From Microcoleus sp. FACHB-61 (GTDB lineage Bacteria > Cyanobacteriota > Cyanobacteriia > Cyanobacteriales > Microcoleaceae), in NCBI GenBank assembly GCA_014695295.1, contig JACJNY010000078.1, forward strand, positions 50,899-114,898: DNA of 64,000 nucleotides. The letters are read 5' to 3'. The translations under genes were made by a program, and so were the position numbers. Each line of letters opens with the position of its first letter. Position 1 is the first letter of the stretch. Shown here one piece after another: positions 17,330 to 25,532 of the stretch. The notes below the pieces were generated by a model. That model did not search any database, was not told the DNA's origin, and saw only the letters and a list, made by a program, of their open reading frames with translations.

Positions 17330-17867
17330 AATGCGATCTTATCTGCGTTAATCCGCGTTAATCCGCCTACATCTGCGGTTAAAAATCTTAATCCAAATTT
17401 CCCCCATCGCACCTTCCATATCACAAAAACTGTATATTGTCAAACTTGCCTAAATTTCCCTTACAATTCTTAACTAATAAAATGCGTATTTCGCATAAAA
17501 AATTGTACTTATTACATTTGCTGAGTTCGTTTGTTTTACGATTTTAAAGGGTTTCAGCCTACAAATGAAAAAATAGTCATAATGCCCCTGGAGTATCAAA
17601 ATCCGATAATAGCTCAAACGGCGCAAATACGTCAAATAAATGAGAATAGAATCAATAGTGAAGGATGGTAATTTTGGGGTTTTTCGGCTGTTGATTGAAC
17701 ATTTAAAACAAAAATACTTATTATATTGCTTTTGCTTATCAAACCAGATTGAGTTGTCCCGATCGCCCTTTTCCCCTCAAAAATAGTAAGGGTCGTCGAT
17801 CGAACTTTCCTCATATCTGTTACAATCGAGACTTAAGCGAAGTCGTTATGAGTTTAAGTAAAGAGCT
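17330..17867. other. Intergenic region between divergent genes
   Basis: AT-rich, with no gene seen. It must hold the promoters of the phosphatase-methyltransferase gene (leftward) and the thioredoxin reductase gene (rightward). A short GCGTTAATCCGCGTTAATCCGC repeat-like run at about 17344-17366 is the only notable motif. Confidence 0.5.
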
Positions 17868-19238
17868 ATGACCAACGAAACCGTAGAAAACCTAGTAATT
17901 ATCGGCTCAGGCCCTGCAGGCTACACAGCAGCCATCTACGCAGGTCGAGCCAACCTGAAACCCGTAGTCTTTGAAGGCTACCAAACCGGAGGCGTCCCCG
18001 GCGGTCAACTGATGACCACCACAGAAGTCGAAAACTTCCCCGGCTTTCCCGAAGGCATCACCGGGCCGCAACTCATGGATCGGATGAAAGCTCAAGCAGT
18101 GCGCTGGGGTGCTCAATTATACACAGAAGATGTAATTTCGGTGGATTTGAGCCAGCGTCCGTTTACAGTGCGATCGGAAGACAGAGAAATAAAAACCCAC
18201 ACGATAGTAATCGCTACAGGCGCGACGGCGAAAAGGCTGGGGCTGCCTAGCGAACACGTATTTTGGAGTCACGGCATTTCTGCCTGTGCGATTTGCGACG
18301 GCGCTACCCCAATTTTTAAGGGAGTAGATCTAGCTGTAATCGGCGCGGGCGACACCGCAGCGGAAGAATCTATTTATTTGACAAAATACGGCTCTCACGT
18401 ACATATGCTGGTGCGGCGCGATCGGATGCGCGCCAGCAAAGCCATGCAAGACCGAGTGCTGAGCAATCCCAAAATTACCGTGCACTGGAACACCGAAGCA
18501 CTGGATATTTTGGGAGAGCCGGGCGGCAAAATGGACGGGGTGAGACTTAGAAATATCGTGACAGGCGCTGAGAGCGATTTGCTGGTAAAAGGATTGTTTT
18601 ACGCGATCGGTCACACTCCCAACACTCAACTGTTCCAAGGTCAGTTAGAACTCGACGAAGTAGGCTATATCGTTACCAAACACGGTTCGGTAGAAACCAG
18701 CGTTGAGGGAGTTTACGCCGTCGGCGACGTGCAAGACCACGAGTTTCGCCAAGCCATCACCGCAGCCGGTAGCGGTTGTATGGGGGCGATGCTGGCAGAA
18801 AGGTGGCTGTCGTCCAATGGTTTAGCTCAGGAATTCCGCCAAACCGAGGAATCCGAGCAACCCGTCGCAGCGCCGGAAGCTCAAAAAGTACGCAAAACCA
18901 GCGCGAACTTTGATATCCAAGACACGCGCCACGAAGGAGGTTATGCTCTGCGGAAGTTGTTCCACGATAGCGATCGACTGATTGTAGTCAAATATGCCTC
19001 TCCGAGTTGCGGGCCTTGCCACAGCCTCAAGCCGATTTTGAACAAAGTAGTAGATGAGTTCGAGGGCAAAATCCATTATGTGGAAATTGACATCGAAGAA
19101 GATCCAGAAATTGCTGAAAATGCTGGGGTGATCGGTACACCGACGATTCAGTATTTCAAAGACAAAGATTTGGTGGCTGAGCTCAAGGGAGTTAAGCCGA
19201 AAAGCCAGTACCGCGAATTAATTGCCAGTCATTTGTAG
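17868..19238 (+). CDS. trxB: NADPH-thioredoxin reductase fused to thioredoxin (NTRC type)
   Basis: A 456-residue bifunctional redox enzyme. The FAD-binding motif GSGPAGYTAAIYAGRA is at about 13-28. The redox pair CAIC is at 140-143, the NADPH-binding GAGDTAAEE at about 163 and the second FAD motif YAVGDVQDHEFRQAITAAGSG near 285. A linker at about 320-345 leads to a thioredoxin domain with CGPC at 381-384. This is the architecture of plastid and cyanobacterial NTRC, which passes electrons from NADPH to 2-Cys peroxiredoxins and other targets. Both active sites are intact. It starts at ATG 17868. A strong hairpin with a T-run lies downstream. Confidence 0.96.
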   Translation: MTNETVENLVIIGSGPAGYTAAIYAGRANLKPVVFEGYQTGGVPGGQLMTTTEVENFPGFPEGITGPQLMDRMKAQAVRWGAQLYTEDVISVDLSQRPFTVRSEDREIKTHTIVIATGATAKRLGLPSEHVFWSHGISACAICDGATPIFKGVDLAVIGAGDTAAEESIYLTKYGSHVHMLVRRDRMRASKAMQDRVLSNPKITVHWNTEALDILGEPGGKMDGVRLRNIVTGAESDLLVKGLFYAIGHTPNTQLFQGQLELDEVGYIVTKHGSVETSVEGVYAVGDVQDHEFRQAITAAGSGCMGAMLAERWLSSNGLAQEFRQTEESEQPVAAPEAQKVRKTSANFDIQDTRHEGGYALRKLFHDSDRLIVVKYASPSCGPCHSLKPILNKVVDEFEGKIHYVEIDIEEDPEIAENAGVIGTPTIQYFKDKDLVAELKGVKPKSQYRELIASHL

Positions 19239-19319
19239 GAATTCGATCGATTTTAGATTTGAGGTTCGCCAAGAGTGATTTAACCTAAACTCGACTTGCG
19301 TCCCGCCTGCCAAAAACCC

Positions 19320-19370
19320 GGTTTATCCCCTGCGCGCCAGTCCCGTGCAGGGGATAAACCAATTTTTTTT
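19320..19370 (+). terminator. Rho-independent terminator after the thioredoxin reductase gene
   Basis: A perfect 14-bp stem, GGTTTATCCCCTGC at 19320-19333 and its complement at 19347-19360, encloses a 13-nt loop and is followed by AATTTTTTTTT. It sits 81 bases after the stop codon. Confidence 0.8.
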
Positions 19371-19504
19371 TAGCCGCACCGCGCGAAAAAACCCGGTTTC
19401 TCGCGAGTGTTTGGCGAATAAGAAAGAGGATTTTTGAGTGTTCCGGGTTTTTTCGCCTGAGTGCTACTAAAATCGAAAAGTCTTATATTTGGTCGATCGT
19501 CATT

Positions 19505-20389
19505 ATGGCTCAAAGCCGCCTCCGACTGCCGCGATTTCTCAACAGTGCCTCACCGTCAAGCCTGTCAATGAAAATGATGTGGGCAGGTTTGACAATAACT
19601 GCCGTGTTTGTATTGGTAGCCATTTTGTCTCCAGCTATGCAAGCTTGGGGATGGCTGCAAAATCCTACCGAGGCTTTGATTAACCCCATCCACGAACCGC
19701 CGTCGGCGAATTATTGGTTTGGTACTAGCCGCAGCGGCTACGATGTGTTTTCCCGCACGCTGTTTGCTTCTCGGGCGGCTTGGCAAGTGGTGATTTTAGC
19801 CACATCTTTGAGTTTGTTTATCGGTGTGCCGCTGGGTCTGGTTAGCGGTTATTTGGGCGGCAAGCTCGATCGAGTGTTGTTATTTTTAATGGATACAATT
19901 TATACTTTGCCGGGGCTGCTGCTTTCTTTGACGCTAGCGTTTGTAGTGGGAAAAGGAGTTTTGAATGCTGCGATCGCCCTGAGCATTTCCTACATCCCTC
20001 AATACTACCGCGTCGTCAGGAATCACACCGCCAGCGTCAAAACCGAATTATTTGTCGAAGCCGCGCGAGCAATGGGTGCTGACACTTGGACTGTGCTTTC
20101 GCGCTACCTGTTTCTGAATGTGATTCAGAGCGTACCGGTGCTGTTTGCGCTCAACGCTGCCGATGCAATATTAACATTAGGAGGTTTGGGATTTCTCGGA
20201 TTAGGGCTTCCCGAAGCAACTCCCGAATGGGGACACGACTTGCGTTTAGCTTTAGATGCGCTACCTACCGGCATTTGGTGGACAGCTTTGTTTCCCGGTT
20301 TGGCAATGACTTTAATGGTAGTGGGACTGTCTTTGGTGGGGGAAGGATTAAACGAATTTGTGAATCCTCGCCTGCGGAATCAGCAGTAA
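19505..20389 (+). CDS. ABC transporter permease, DppC/OppC family
   Basis: A 294-residue inner-membrane permease with about six hydrophobic segments. An N-terminal OppC_N-like segment is present, and the cytoplasmic EAA loop reads EAARAMGADTWTVLSRYLFLN, where ATPases dock. The family imports di- or oligopeptides or nickel. No partner permease, binding protein or ATPase is adjacent, which is common in cyanobacteria where these subunits are scattered. The ATG at 19505 gives a short basic leader before the first membrane helix (MWAGLTITAVFVLVAILSP). The substrate cannot be read. Confidence 0.93.
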   Translation: MAQSRLRLPRFLNSASPSSLSMKMMWAGLTITAVFVLVAILSPAMQAWGWLQNPTEALINPIHEPPSANYWFGTSRSGYDVFSRTLFASRAAWQVVILATSLSLFIGVPLGLVSGYLGGKLDRVLLFLMDTIYTLPGLLLSLTLAFVVGKGVLNAAIALSISYIPQYYRVVRNHTASVKTELFVEAARAMGADTWTVLSRYLFLNVIQSVPVLFALNAADAILTLGGLGFLGLGLPEATPEWGHDLRLALDALPTGIWWTALFPGLAMTLMVVGLSLVGEGLNEFVNPRLRNQQ

Positions 20390-22241
20390 TTTGTCTTGCG
20401 GTCAAATTAAGTTCGCAGTCAGGACTTTAGTCCTTATTCACCAATATCAAAAAAACTGAAGTCCTGACTACAAACACGCGCTATAAATAGATATTAATCT
20501 CGGCCCGATTAATTACTACATCTTTCTTTCAAAAAGGTGAATTCTTTTTAGTAAATCTTCCTTGGGTTGTCAATATAGAGAGGCAGCGGAAATTTTTCCT
20601 GATAGCTTCATCCCCTCACGGTCAAGCCACATAATTTAAACGCGAGTAGAGGATAAAACCCGCATACGCGCTTTCTGAAGACGCTCTGTAAATAATAACA
20701 AAACTTTGAGCTCGCACCAGCGTCCTACCGCTCCACATCTTTAAGCGCATCCTGCAGCTTAGGTCTTCTCCAACAATAGCAAGCACATCGCTAACTGGGT
20801 AAATTTTCCTTCCCTTGCGGAGTTACGATCTGCCTGCAGTTGCAGCAACGCCCGCTGTGGCTTTTTTTCCGTCTGCTTGCAATTATCAAGGCAATTCGGG
20901 AATGCTACCTAAAATTGATTAGAGGGGTTTATCGAATCTTCACAGTGTCACGATATATTTAAAGGAATCGTGAAGTTATACTTCCGGGAGATGGCGAATT
21001 GTGTTGTTTGTGAGAGCGTGCGATCGCGCAAGTGCGAGCCGAAAGCCAACAAATTTTAGACATTTTTGTAGCCGATAGTTGCGAAATCGGGTAACTCTCA
21101 GTAGAATTTAGCCTGGTGGTTTTTGCCGCTGACGCGACAAACTCGTGTCGAACTGCTTAAATAAGAAAGTGACGTTAAGAACTTAATGTGATTTAACGTC
21201 AAAATTAAACCCAATTTCTGAGATTTGAGCTAACTTAACAATTAAAGCCCCTGTTGCACTACTCAACCCGCAACGCTTCATTTGGGGTCACAGTCGGTCT
21301 CTAATCCAGAGTTGTCGGCTTAAAACTAAAGCTACGAGCTTTATTCAATCGCAGATTGCGTATGATTCAATTCAGGGAAACAGGGTAATGATGGGTGTAT
21401 CTACACGGATTGTATTGGTCGGAATTCCGGCAAGTCAAAAACTGTCTGCTAACTGTCTGGCCAACTACGCCGCAGCCGTTCACCCAGATATGCGCAGAAA
21501 ACAGCGCCGTTTGATCGTGCCAAAGTTTTTGCTGGCCATTCTCAGGATTTAGCAGAACCAGCAGACATGAGTCCCTATTGTCAAGTTAAGCTGACAGAGT
21601 TTTCCTAGTTCTTGACAAACAATGGAAAACAACTTCCATTTTTTGTGAGAAAGGCTACAATCGGAAAGGTCTTTGCAAGATCCGATTCTCCCCATTTGGT
21701 GCTTCGACCCTCTGCTGTTTCATTGGAGGCAGCAGATCCGCATCCAAGGTGGCGACAATTTGCCATGAAACTGTCATGTCTGACAACATAGTGAAAGCAC
21801 CAGGCGAATCAAAAGTTCGACACCTCGATCACAAAAGTTAGAGGGTTCCGTGCCGGAAAACTTGTACGGATAAAAAATCGAAGTACCGAGTAAAAAAGCT
21901 AGTATTTTTTGAGGTGCGATCGCTCGCATTTCATGGTTTGCTTCTCAGGGCAGGTATCGCAGAGGATGTGGTAACTCGCTCCGAAAGAAAAAGCCGCACG
22001 CTCAATCCTAGGTCGCGATGTTAAAGTCTGCGATCGATTGAATGCGCTCGCTGATTTAAACTCGAACTCGAACTTTGGCTCATAAAACTGGTGCAGTTTC
22101 GGTAACAAATTCAGCTAGCAGACCAAAAATCCCGCTATTTCTTCCTGCGGTAATGTCAATACTGGCTAACTTGTCTAAACTACAAACAGACACTATTCCA
22201 CTGTTATTTATTCTTTAATTCAGGAGCATGAGGAAGACGGC
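20390..22241. other. 1.85-kb gene-poor region upstream of the sigma factor gene
   Basis: No convincing protein gene, tRNA or known RNA was recognised. Small inverted repeats occur: AGGACTTTAGTCCT (20421-20434), a CTTCAC...GTGAAG hairpin near 20939-20977 and a GACGTTA...TAACGTC pair near 21172-21201. A 54-codon frame from ATG 21388 to TAG 21552 (MMGVSTRIVLVG...) is possible but unsupported. The region probably holds the sigma-factor promoters and a long leader. Confidence 0.5.
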
Positions 22242-23408
22242 ATGATCCAGGCTAACACCGTACTCGAAACCACAATCACACCCCAAATGGAAACAATCGA
22301 GTTGCTTCGGAGCGCCGAAAGCGTTCTACCTGAGAGCGAGTTGGAACTCTTTATCGACGAAGAAGACGATCGAGAAGAATTCTTAGACTCTCAATCTGAG
22401 GACGACACTAAATCTGGCAAAGGCGCCAAAGCCCGCCGTCGGGCTCAGGCAAAGAAAAAGCATTATACTGAAGACTCTATTCGTCTTTACCTGCAAGAAA
22501 TCGGTCGGATTAGACTGCTGCGAGCTGACGAAGAGATTGAACTAGCGCGCAAGATTGCAGATTTGCTGGAATTAGAGCGAGTTCGAGAACAACTGCTCGA
22601 AGAGTATAACCGCGAACCCAAAGACAGCGAATGGGCTAATGCTGTAGATATGGCACTTCCTGCATTCCGTCACCGACTCCACGTCGGCCGTCGGGCTAAG
22701 GAAAAAATGGTGCAATCAAACCTGCGTTTGGTGGTGTCGATCGCCAAAAAATACATGAATCGCGGTTTGTCTTTCCAAGATTTGATTCAGGAAGGCTCTT
22801 TGGGTCTGATCCGGGCCGCTGAAAAATTCGATCACGAAAAAGGCTACAAGTTTTCTACCTACGCAACTTGGTGGATACGTCAAGCCATCACTAGGGCAAT
22901 CGCCGACCAATCCCGCACTATCCGCCTACCGGTTCACCTTTACGAAACCATCTCGCGGATCAAGAAAACTACCAAACTCCTGTCTCAGGAAATGGGTCGC
23001 AAGCCTACGGAAGAAGAAATTGCTACCCGCATGGAGATGACGATCGAGAAGTTGCGGTTCATTGCTAAGTCCGCACAGTTGCCCATCTCTCTAGAAACTC
23101 CGATCGGCAAAGAGGAAGACTCGCGTCTGGGAGACTTTATTGAATCTGACGGGGAAACGCCAGAAGATCAAGTCTCAAAAAACTTGCTCAGGGAAGACTT
23201 GGAAAGCGTTTTGGATACTCTCAGTCCCCGAGAACGGGATGTACTGCGACTGCGTTACGGTTTAGATGACGGACGGATGAAGACCTTGGAGGAAATTGGT
23301 CAAATCTTTAATGTCACCCGCGAGCGGATTCGTCAAATCGAGGCTAAAGCCCTGCGGAAGTTGCGCCATCCCAACCGCAACAGTATCTTGAAAGAATATA
23401 TCCGCTAG
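22242..23408 (+). CDS. sigA: Principal RNA polymerase sigma factor (group 1, SigA/RpoD)
   Basis: A 388-residue sigma-70 factor. A short acidic N-terminus leads into region 1.2 (DSIRLYLQEIGRIRLL). Region 2 follows, with SNLRLVVSIAKKYMNRGLSFQDLIQEGSLGL split across 2.1-2.2, the melting and -10 helix YATWWIRQAITRAI, and IRLPVHLYE. Region 3 is next, and region 4 carries LSPRERDVLRLRYGL and the HTH EEIGQIFNVTRERIRQIEAKALRKLRHP. The length and full domain set fit cyanobacterial SigA, which directs housekeeping transcription. ATG 22242 is preceded by AGGAGCATGAGGAAG. It is monocistronic, with hairpins downstream. Confidence 0.97.
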   Translation: MIQANTVLETTITPQMETIELLRSAESVLPESELELFIDEEDDREEFLDSQSEDDTKSGKGAKARRRAQAKKKHYTEDSIRLYLQEIGRIRLLRADEEIELARKIADLLELERVREQLLEEYNREPKDSEWANAVDMALPAFRHRLHVGRRAKEKMVQSNLRLVVSIAKKYMNRGLSFQDLIQEGSLGLIRAAEKFDHEKGYKFSTYATWWIRQAITRAIADQSRTIRLPVHLYETISRIKKTTKLLSQEMGRKPTEEEIATRMEMTIEKLRFIAKSAQLPISLETPIGKEEDSRLGDFIESDGETPEDQVSKNLLREDLESVLDTLSPRERDVLRLRYGLDDGRMKTLEEIGQIFNVTRERIRQIEAKALRKLRHPNRNSILKEYIR

Positions 23409-23426
23409 AGTAATTGTTTAGCATCA

Positions 23427-23475
23427 CCCAAAAGAGTGATTAGAACTCTTTTGGGGGGGGGAACCCCCCGCCCCC
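23427..23475 (+). terminator. Hairpin terminator region after sigA
   Basis: An 11-bp perfect stem (CCCAAAAGAGT at 23427-23437, partner at 23445-23455, 7-nt loop) overlaps a G-run/C-run hairpin up to 23475. No clean T-run follows, so termination is likely but not certain. Confidence 0.65.
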
Positions 23476-23560
23476 ATTTTGAGCGAGCCTTTTTCAATTT
23501 TGTGCTGCTCAATGCACAAAGCAATTGGCTATTTACTGCCAAAATAGCGCTGCCAAAATT

Positions 23561-23586
23561 TTGGGAGTCCGTTACGGAACTCCCAA
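23561..23586. terminator. Hairpin between convergent sigA and hli genes
   Basis: TTGGGAGT pairs with ACTCCCAA, and CCG pairs with CGG inside around a TTA loop (one bulged A). On the minus strand it is followed by AATTTTGG, consistent with ending the hli transcript. Confidence 0.6.
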
Positions 23587-23620
23587 GCTTTGCAGTATCA
23601 CAAAAGTCTTAACTAGGAAA

Positions 23621-23773
23621 TTAGATCAGGCCCCAAAAGTGAAGCAAGCCTTGACCTGAAACCAATTCGATGATGACAGCGGCAGAAAAACCAATCATAG
23701 CGAAACGACCGTTCCAATTTTCGGCTCCTTCGCTGAAGCCCCAGTTCCAAGCGTTGCGTTTTTGTTCTTGCAT
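23621..23773 (-). CDS. High-light-inducible protein (one-helix Chl a/b-binding-like, Hli/Scp)
   Basis: A 50-residue protein. It reads MQEQKRNAWNWGFSEGAENW then NGRFAMIGFSAAVIIELVSG and ends QGLLHFWGLI. It carries the diagnostic EXXNGRXAMXGF motif of the first/third LHC helix (E-NWNGRFAMIGF) and one membrane helix. The family sits in the thylakoid membrane, binds chlorophyll and carotenoid, and protects photosystem II assembly intermediates under light stress. A strong ribosome site, AAGGAG, lies 8 bases before the ATG. It is convergent with sigA. The call is made from direct reading of the minus strand. Confidence 0.93.
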   Translation of the reverse strand: MQEQKRNAWNWGFSEGAENWNGRFAMIGFSAAVIIELVSGQGLLHFWGLI

Positions 23774-23899
23774 AGTGCGAACTCCTTTCGTTAACTTTTG
23801 TAAGGCTTATGTAAACAAATATAACAGTGACTTGAAAAAAGTGGAAGCTTGTGATTAGTGAGATCGGTCACAACGGTCGATAGACCTTGAGGATTTTAC

Positions 23900-25333
23900 C
23901 TAACGAGGAAAAATAGCCAACTCGGTATCGGGGTCAAACAAGTGAATCTTGTCATGGGCGATGGCCAACCAAAGCTCCTCGCCAACTCGGATCGATCGCT
24001 CAGGAGGAACCCGCACTTGCATCCGCACGGTCGGAGCATCCGTCAAACACACCCCCAAATAAGTTTCGTGTCCCAAAGCCTCTACAATTTCGACTTGTAC
24101 CGAAAGATTTTTCGTAGCAGGGGGGTGAATGCTTAGATGTTCCGGCCGAATTCCCAGAATTAGCTCTCGCCCGTCATATTGTTGTAGACTTTTTGCCCAA
24201 ATATCGGGTAAAGTAAAGCGAAATTGCGGGTGAGAAATCAACAGTGGGGCAGTAAATTGCACCGATAAAAAATTCATCGGCGGAGAACCGATAAACTCAG
24301 CAACAAACAGATTAGCCGGCTTGTTGTAAAGCTCTAGAGGTTGAGCTACTTGCTGAAGCTGGCCGACCTTCATAATAGCAATCCGATCGCCCATAGTCAT
24401 CGCCTCAGTTTGGTCGTGAGTTACATAAATAGTTGTAGTTCCCAACTGTCGCTGCAACTGCACAATTTGCGATCGAGTTTCCGCCCTCAATTTAGCATCA
24501 AGATTCGATAGCGGTTCGTCCATCAAAAAAACTTCAGGATTTCGAGCCATCGCCCTACCCAAAGCTACCCGCTGCTTTTGCCCTCCCGAAAGTTGTTTTG
24601 GCAAGCGATTTAAAAGAGATTCTATTTGCAATAATTCAGCTACCTCCCGCACTCGTTCTCCTACTGCCTTTTCCCGTTCCGACAAATAGCGCAAACCCGG
24701 AGGCAACTTGCGAGTTGCTCCTCCTAAAAAATCCTCAAACAAAGGATAATTTAGAGGATTTTTAAAATAATTAGAAGCTAAATAATTAATAACCTCTTCT
24801 ACCTTATTCTTAATTTTTTCTATCTTCTGGATGCTTCCGTCTTCTCCTTGTATCTTCCCCCTGCTCCCTTCTACTTTCTTCCCTCTTCCTTCTTCCTTCT
24901 TCCTTCTTCCTTCTTCCTTCTTCCTTCTTCCTTCTTCTTTCTCCCTTTCCGAGCGACGCAATCCAAAGGCGAGATTATCGTAAACTGTTAAGTGAGGATA
25001 GAGAGCATAATTTTGAAATACCATAGCAATATCTCGGTCTTTAGGAGGCAAATCGTTAACCAGCCGATCGCCAACCCAAATATTGCCGCCCGTCAAAACT
25101 TCTAAACCAGCGATCGATCGTAGCAAAGTGCTTTTTCCGCAGCCAGAAGGCCCCACCAGAACCATGAATTCCCCGTCTTCGACCGTCAGGTTAATACGCC
25201 GCAAAACGCTGTTAGACGAAGGGCGATCGGCTATAGGCGAGACATTTTCTGCAACGCTGTTTGCTTCTTTTTCCTGTTCTCCTTGGCGGAGAGGAAAACT
25301 TTTGTAGATATTTTCTAATACAACTTGCGCCAT
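23900..25333 (-). CDS. ABC transporter ATPase (MalK/UgpC family) with long repeat-derived insertion
   Basis: A 477-residue ATPase of the sugar/glycerol-phosphate import type. Walker A is GPSGCGKST (61-69), the Q-loop FQNYALYPHLTVYDNL, the signature LSGGQ (248-252), Walker B VFLMDEP (268-274) and the switch His in YVTHDQTEAMTMGD. A C-terminal TOBE/MOI regulatory domain follows. Normal relatives are about 360-380 residues long. Here about 100 residues (about 128-225) are inserted between the FGLRR helix and VREVAELLQ. The insertion starts with a KEEGRRK-type 7-residue repeat encoded by a heptamer array, then a hydrophobic stretch (NYLASNYFKNPLNYPLFEDFL). The core motifs are intact, so function may be kept. 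No permease is adjacent. Confidence 0.93.
   Translation of the reverse strand: MAQVVLENIYKSFPLRQGEQEKEANSVAENVSPIADRPSSNSVLRRINLTVEDGEFMVLVGPSGCGKSTLLRSIAGLEVLTGGNIWVGDRLVNDLPPKDRDIAMVFQNYALYPHLTVYDNLAFGLRRSEREKEEGRRKKEEGRRKKEEGRGKKVEGSRGKIQGEDGSIQKIEKIKNKVEEVINYLASNYFKNPLNYPLFEDFLGGATRKLPPGLRYLSEREKAVGERVREVAELLQIESLLNRLPKQLSGGQKQRVALGRAMARNPEVFLMDEPLSNLDAKLRAETRSQIVQLQRQLGTTTIYVTHDQTEAMTMGDRIAIMKVGQLQQVAQPLELYNKPANLFVAEFIGSPPMNFLSVQFTAPLLISHPQFRFTLPDIWAKSLQQYDGRELILGIRPEHLSIHPPATKNLSVQVEIVEALGHETYLGVCLTDAPTVRMQVRVPPERSIRVGEELWLAIAHDKIHLFDPDTELAIFPR
24885..24940 (-). repeat. Heptamer tandem repeat (GGAAGAA) inside the ABC ATPase gene
   Basis: About seven to eight head-to-tail copies of TTCTTCC (plus strand) lie within the coding frame. 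Three units equal 21 bases, giving a 7-residue period (KEEGRRK). Gain or loss of a unit count not divisible by three would shift the frame. Confidence 0.85.
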
Positions 25334-25338
25334 TAAAC

Positions 25339-25421
25339 AATTTTAGATTTTAGATTTTAGATTTTAGATTGGGGAATTGGAGGCAGAGCCTCCGGGTATG
25401 TATTCCCAGGCAGAGCCTGGG
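25339..25421. repeat. Heptamer ATTTTAG array and two REP-like palindromes
   Basis: About four copies of a TTTTAGA heptamer (25340-25369) are followed by the palindromes GGAGGCAGAGCCTCC (25379-25393) and CCCAGGCAGAGCCTGGG (25405-25421). They lie in the spacer between the topoisomerase and ABC ATPase genes. Confidence 0.75.
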
Positions 25422-25532
25422 AACAAGGCTTAATGGGGAATGGAATTGGACGTATACTCTCGAAGGCAACAAAGGCAAGCTTTAATTGACTCACAGCGAA
25501 TAATGACACAATGAATGACCCATGACTAATGA

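Noticed and set aside
21899..22108. A 69-codon minus-strand frame upstream of sigA
   Set aside because: It has no motif or ribosome site, and its composition is like the surrounding spacer.
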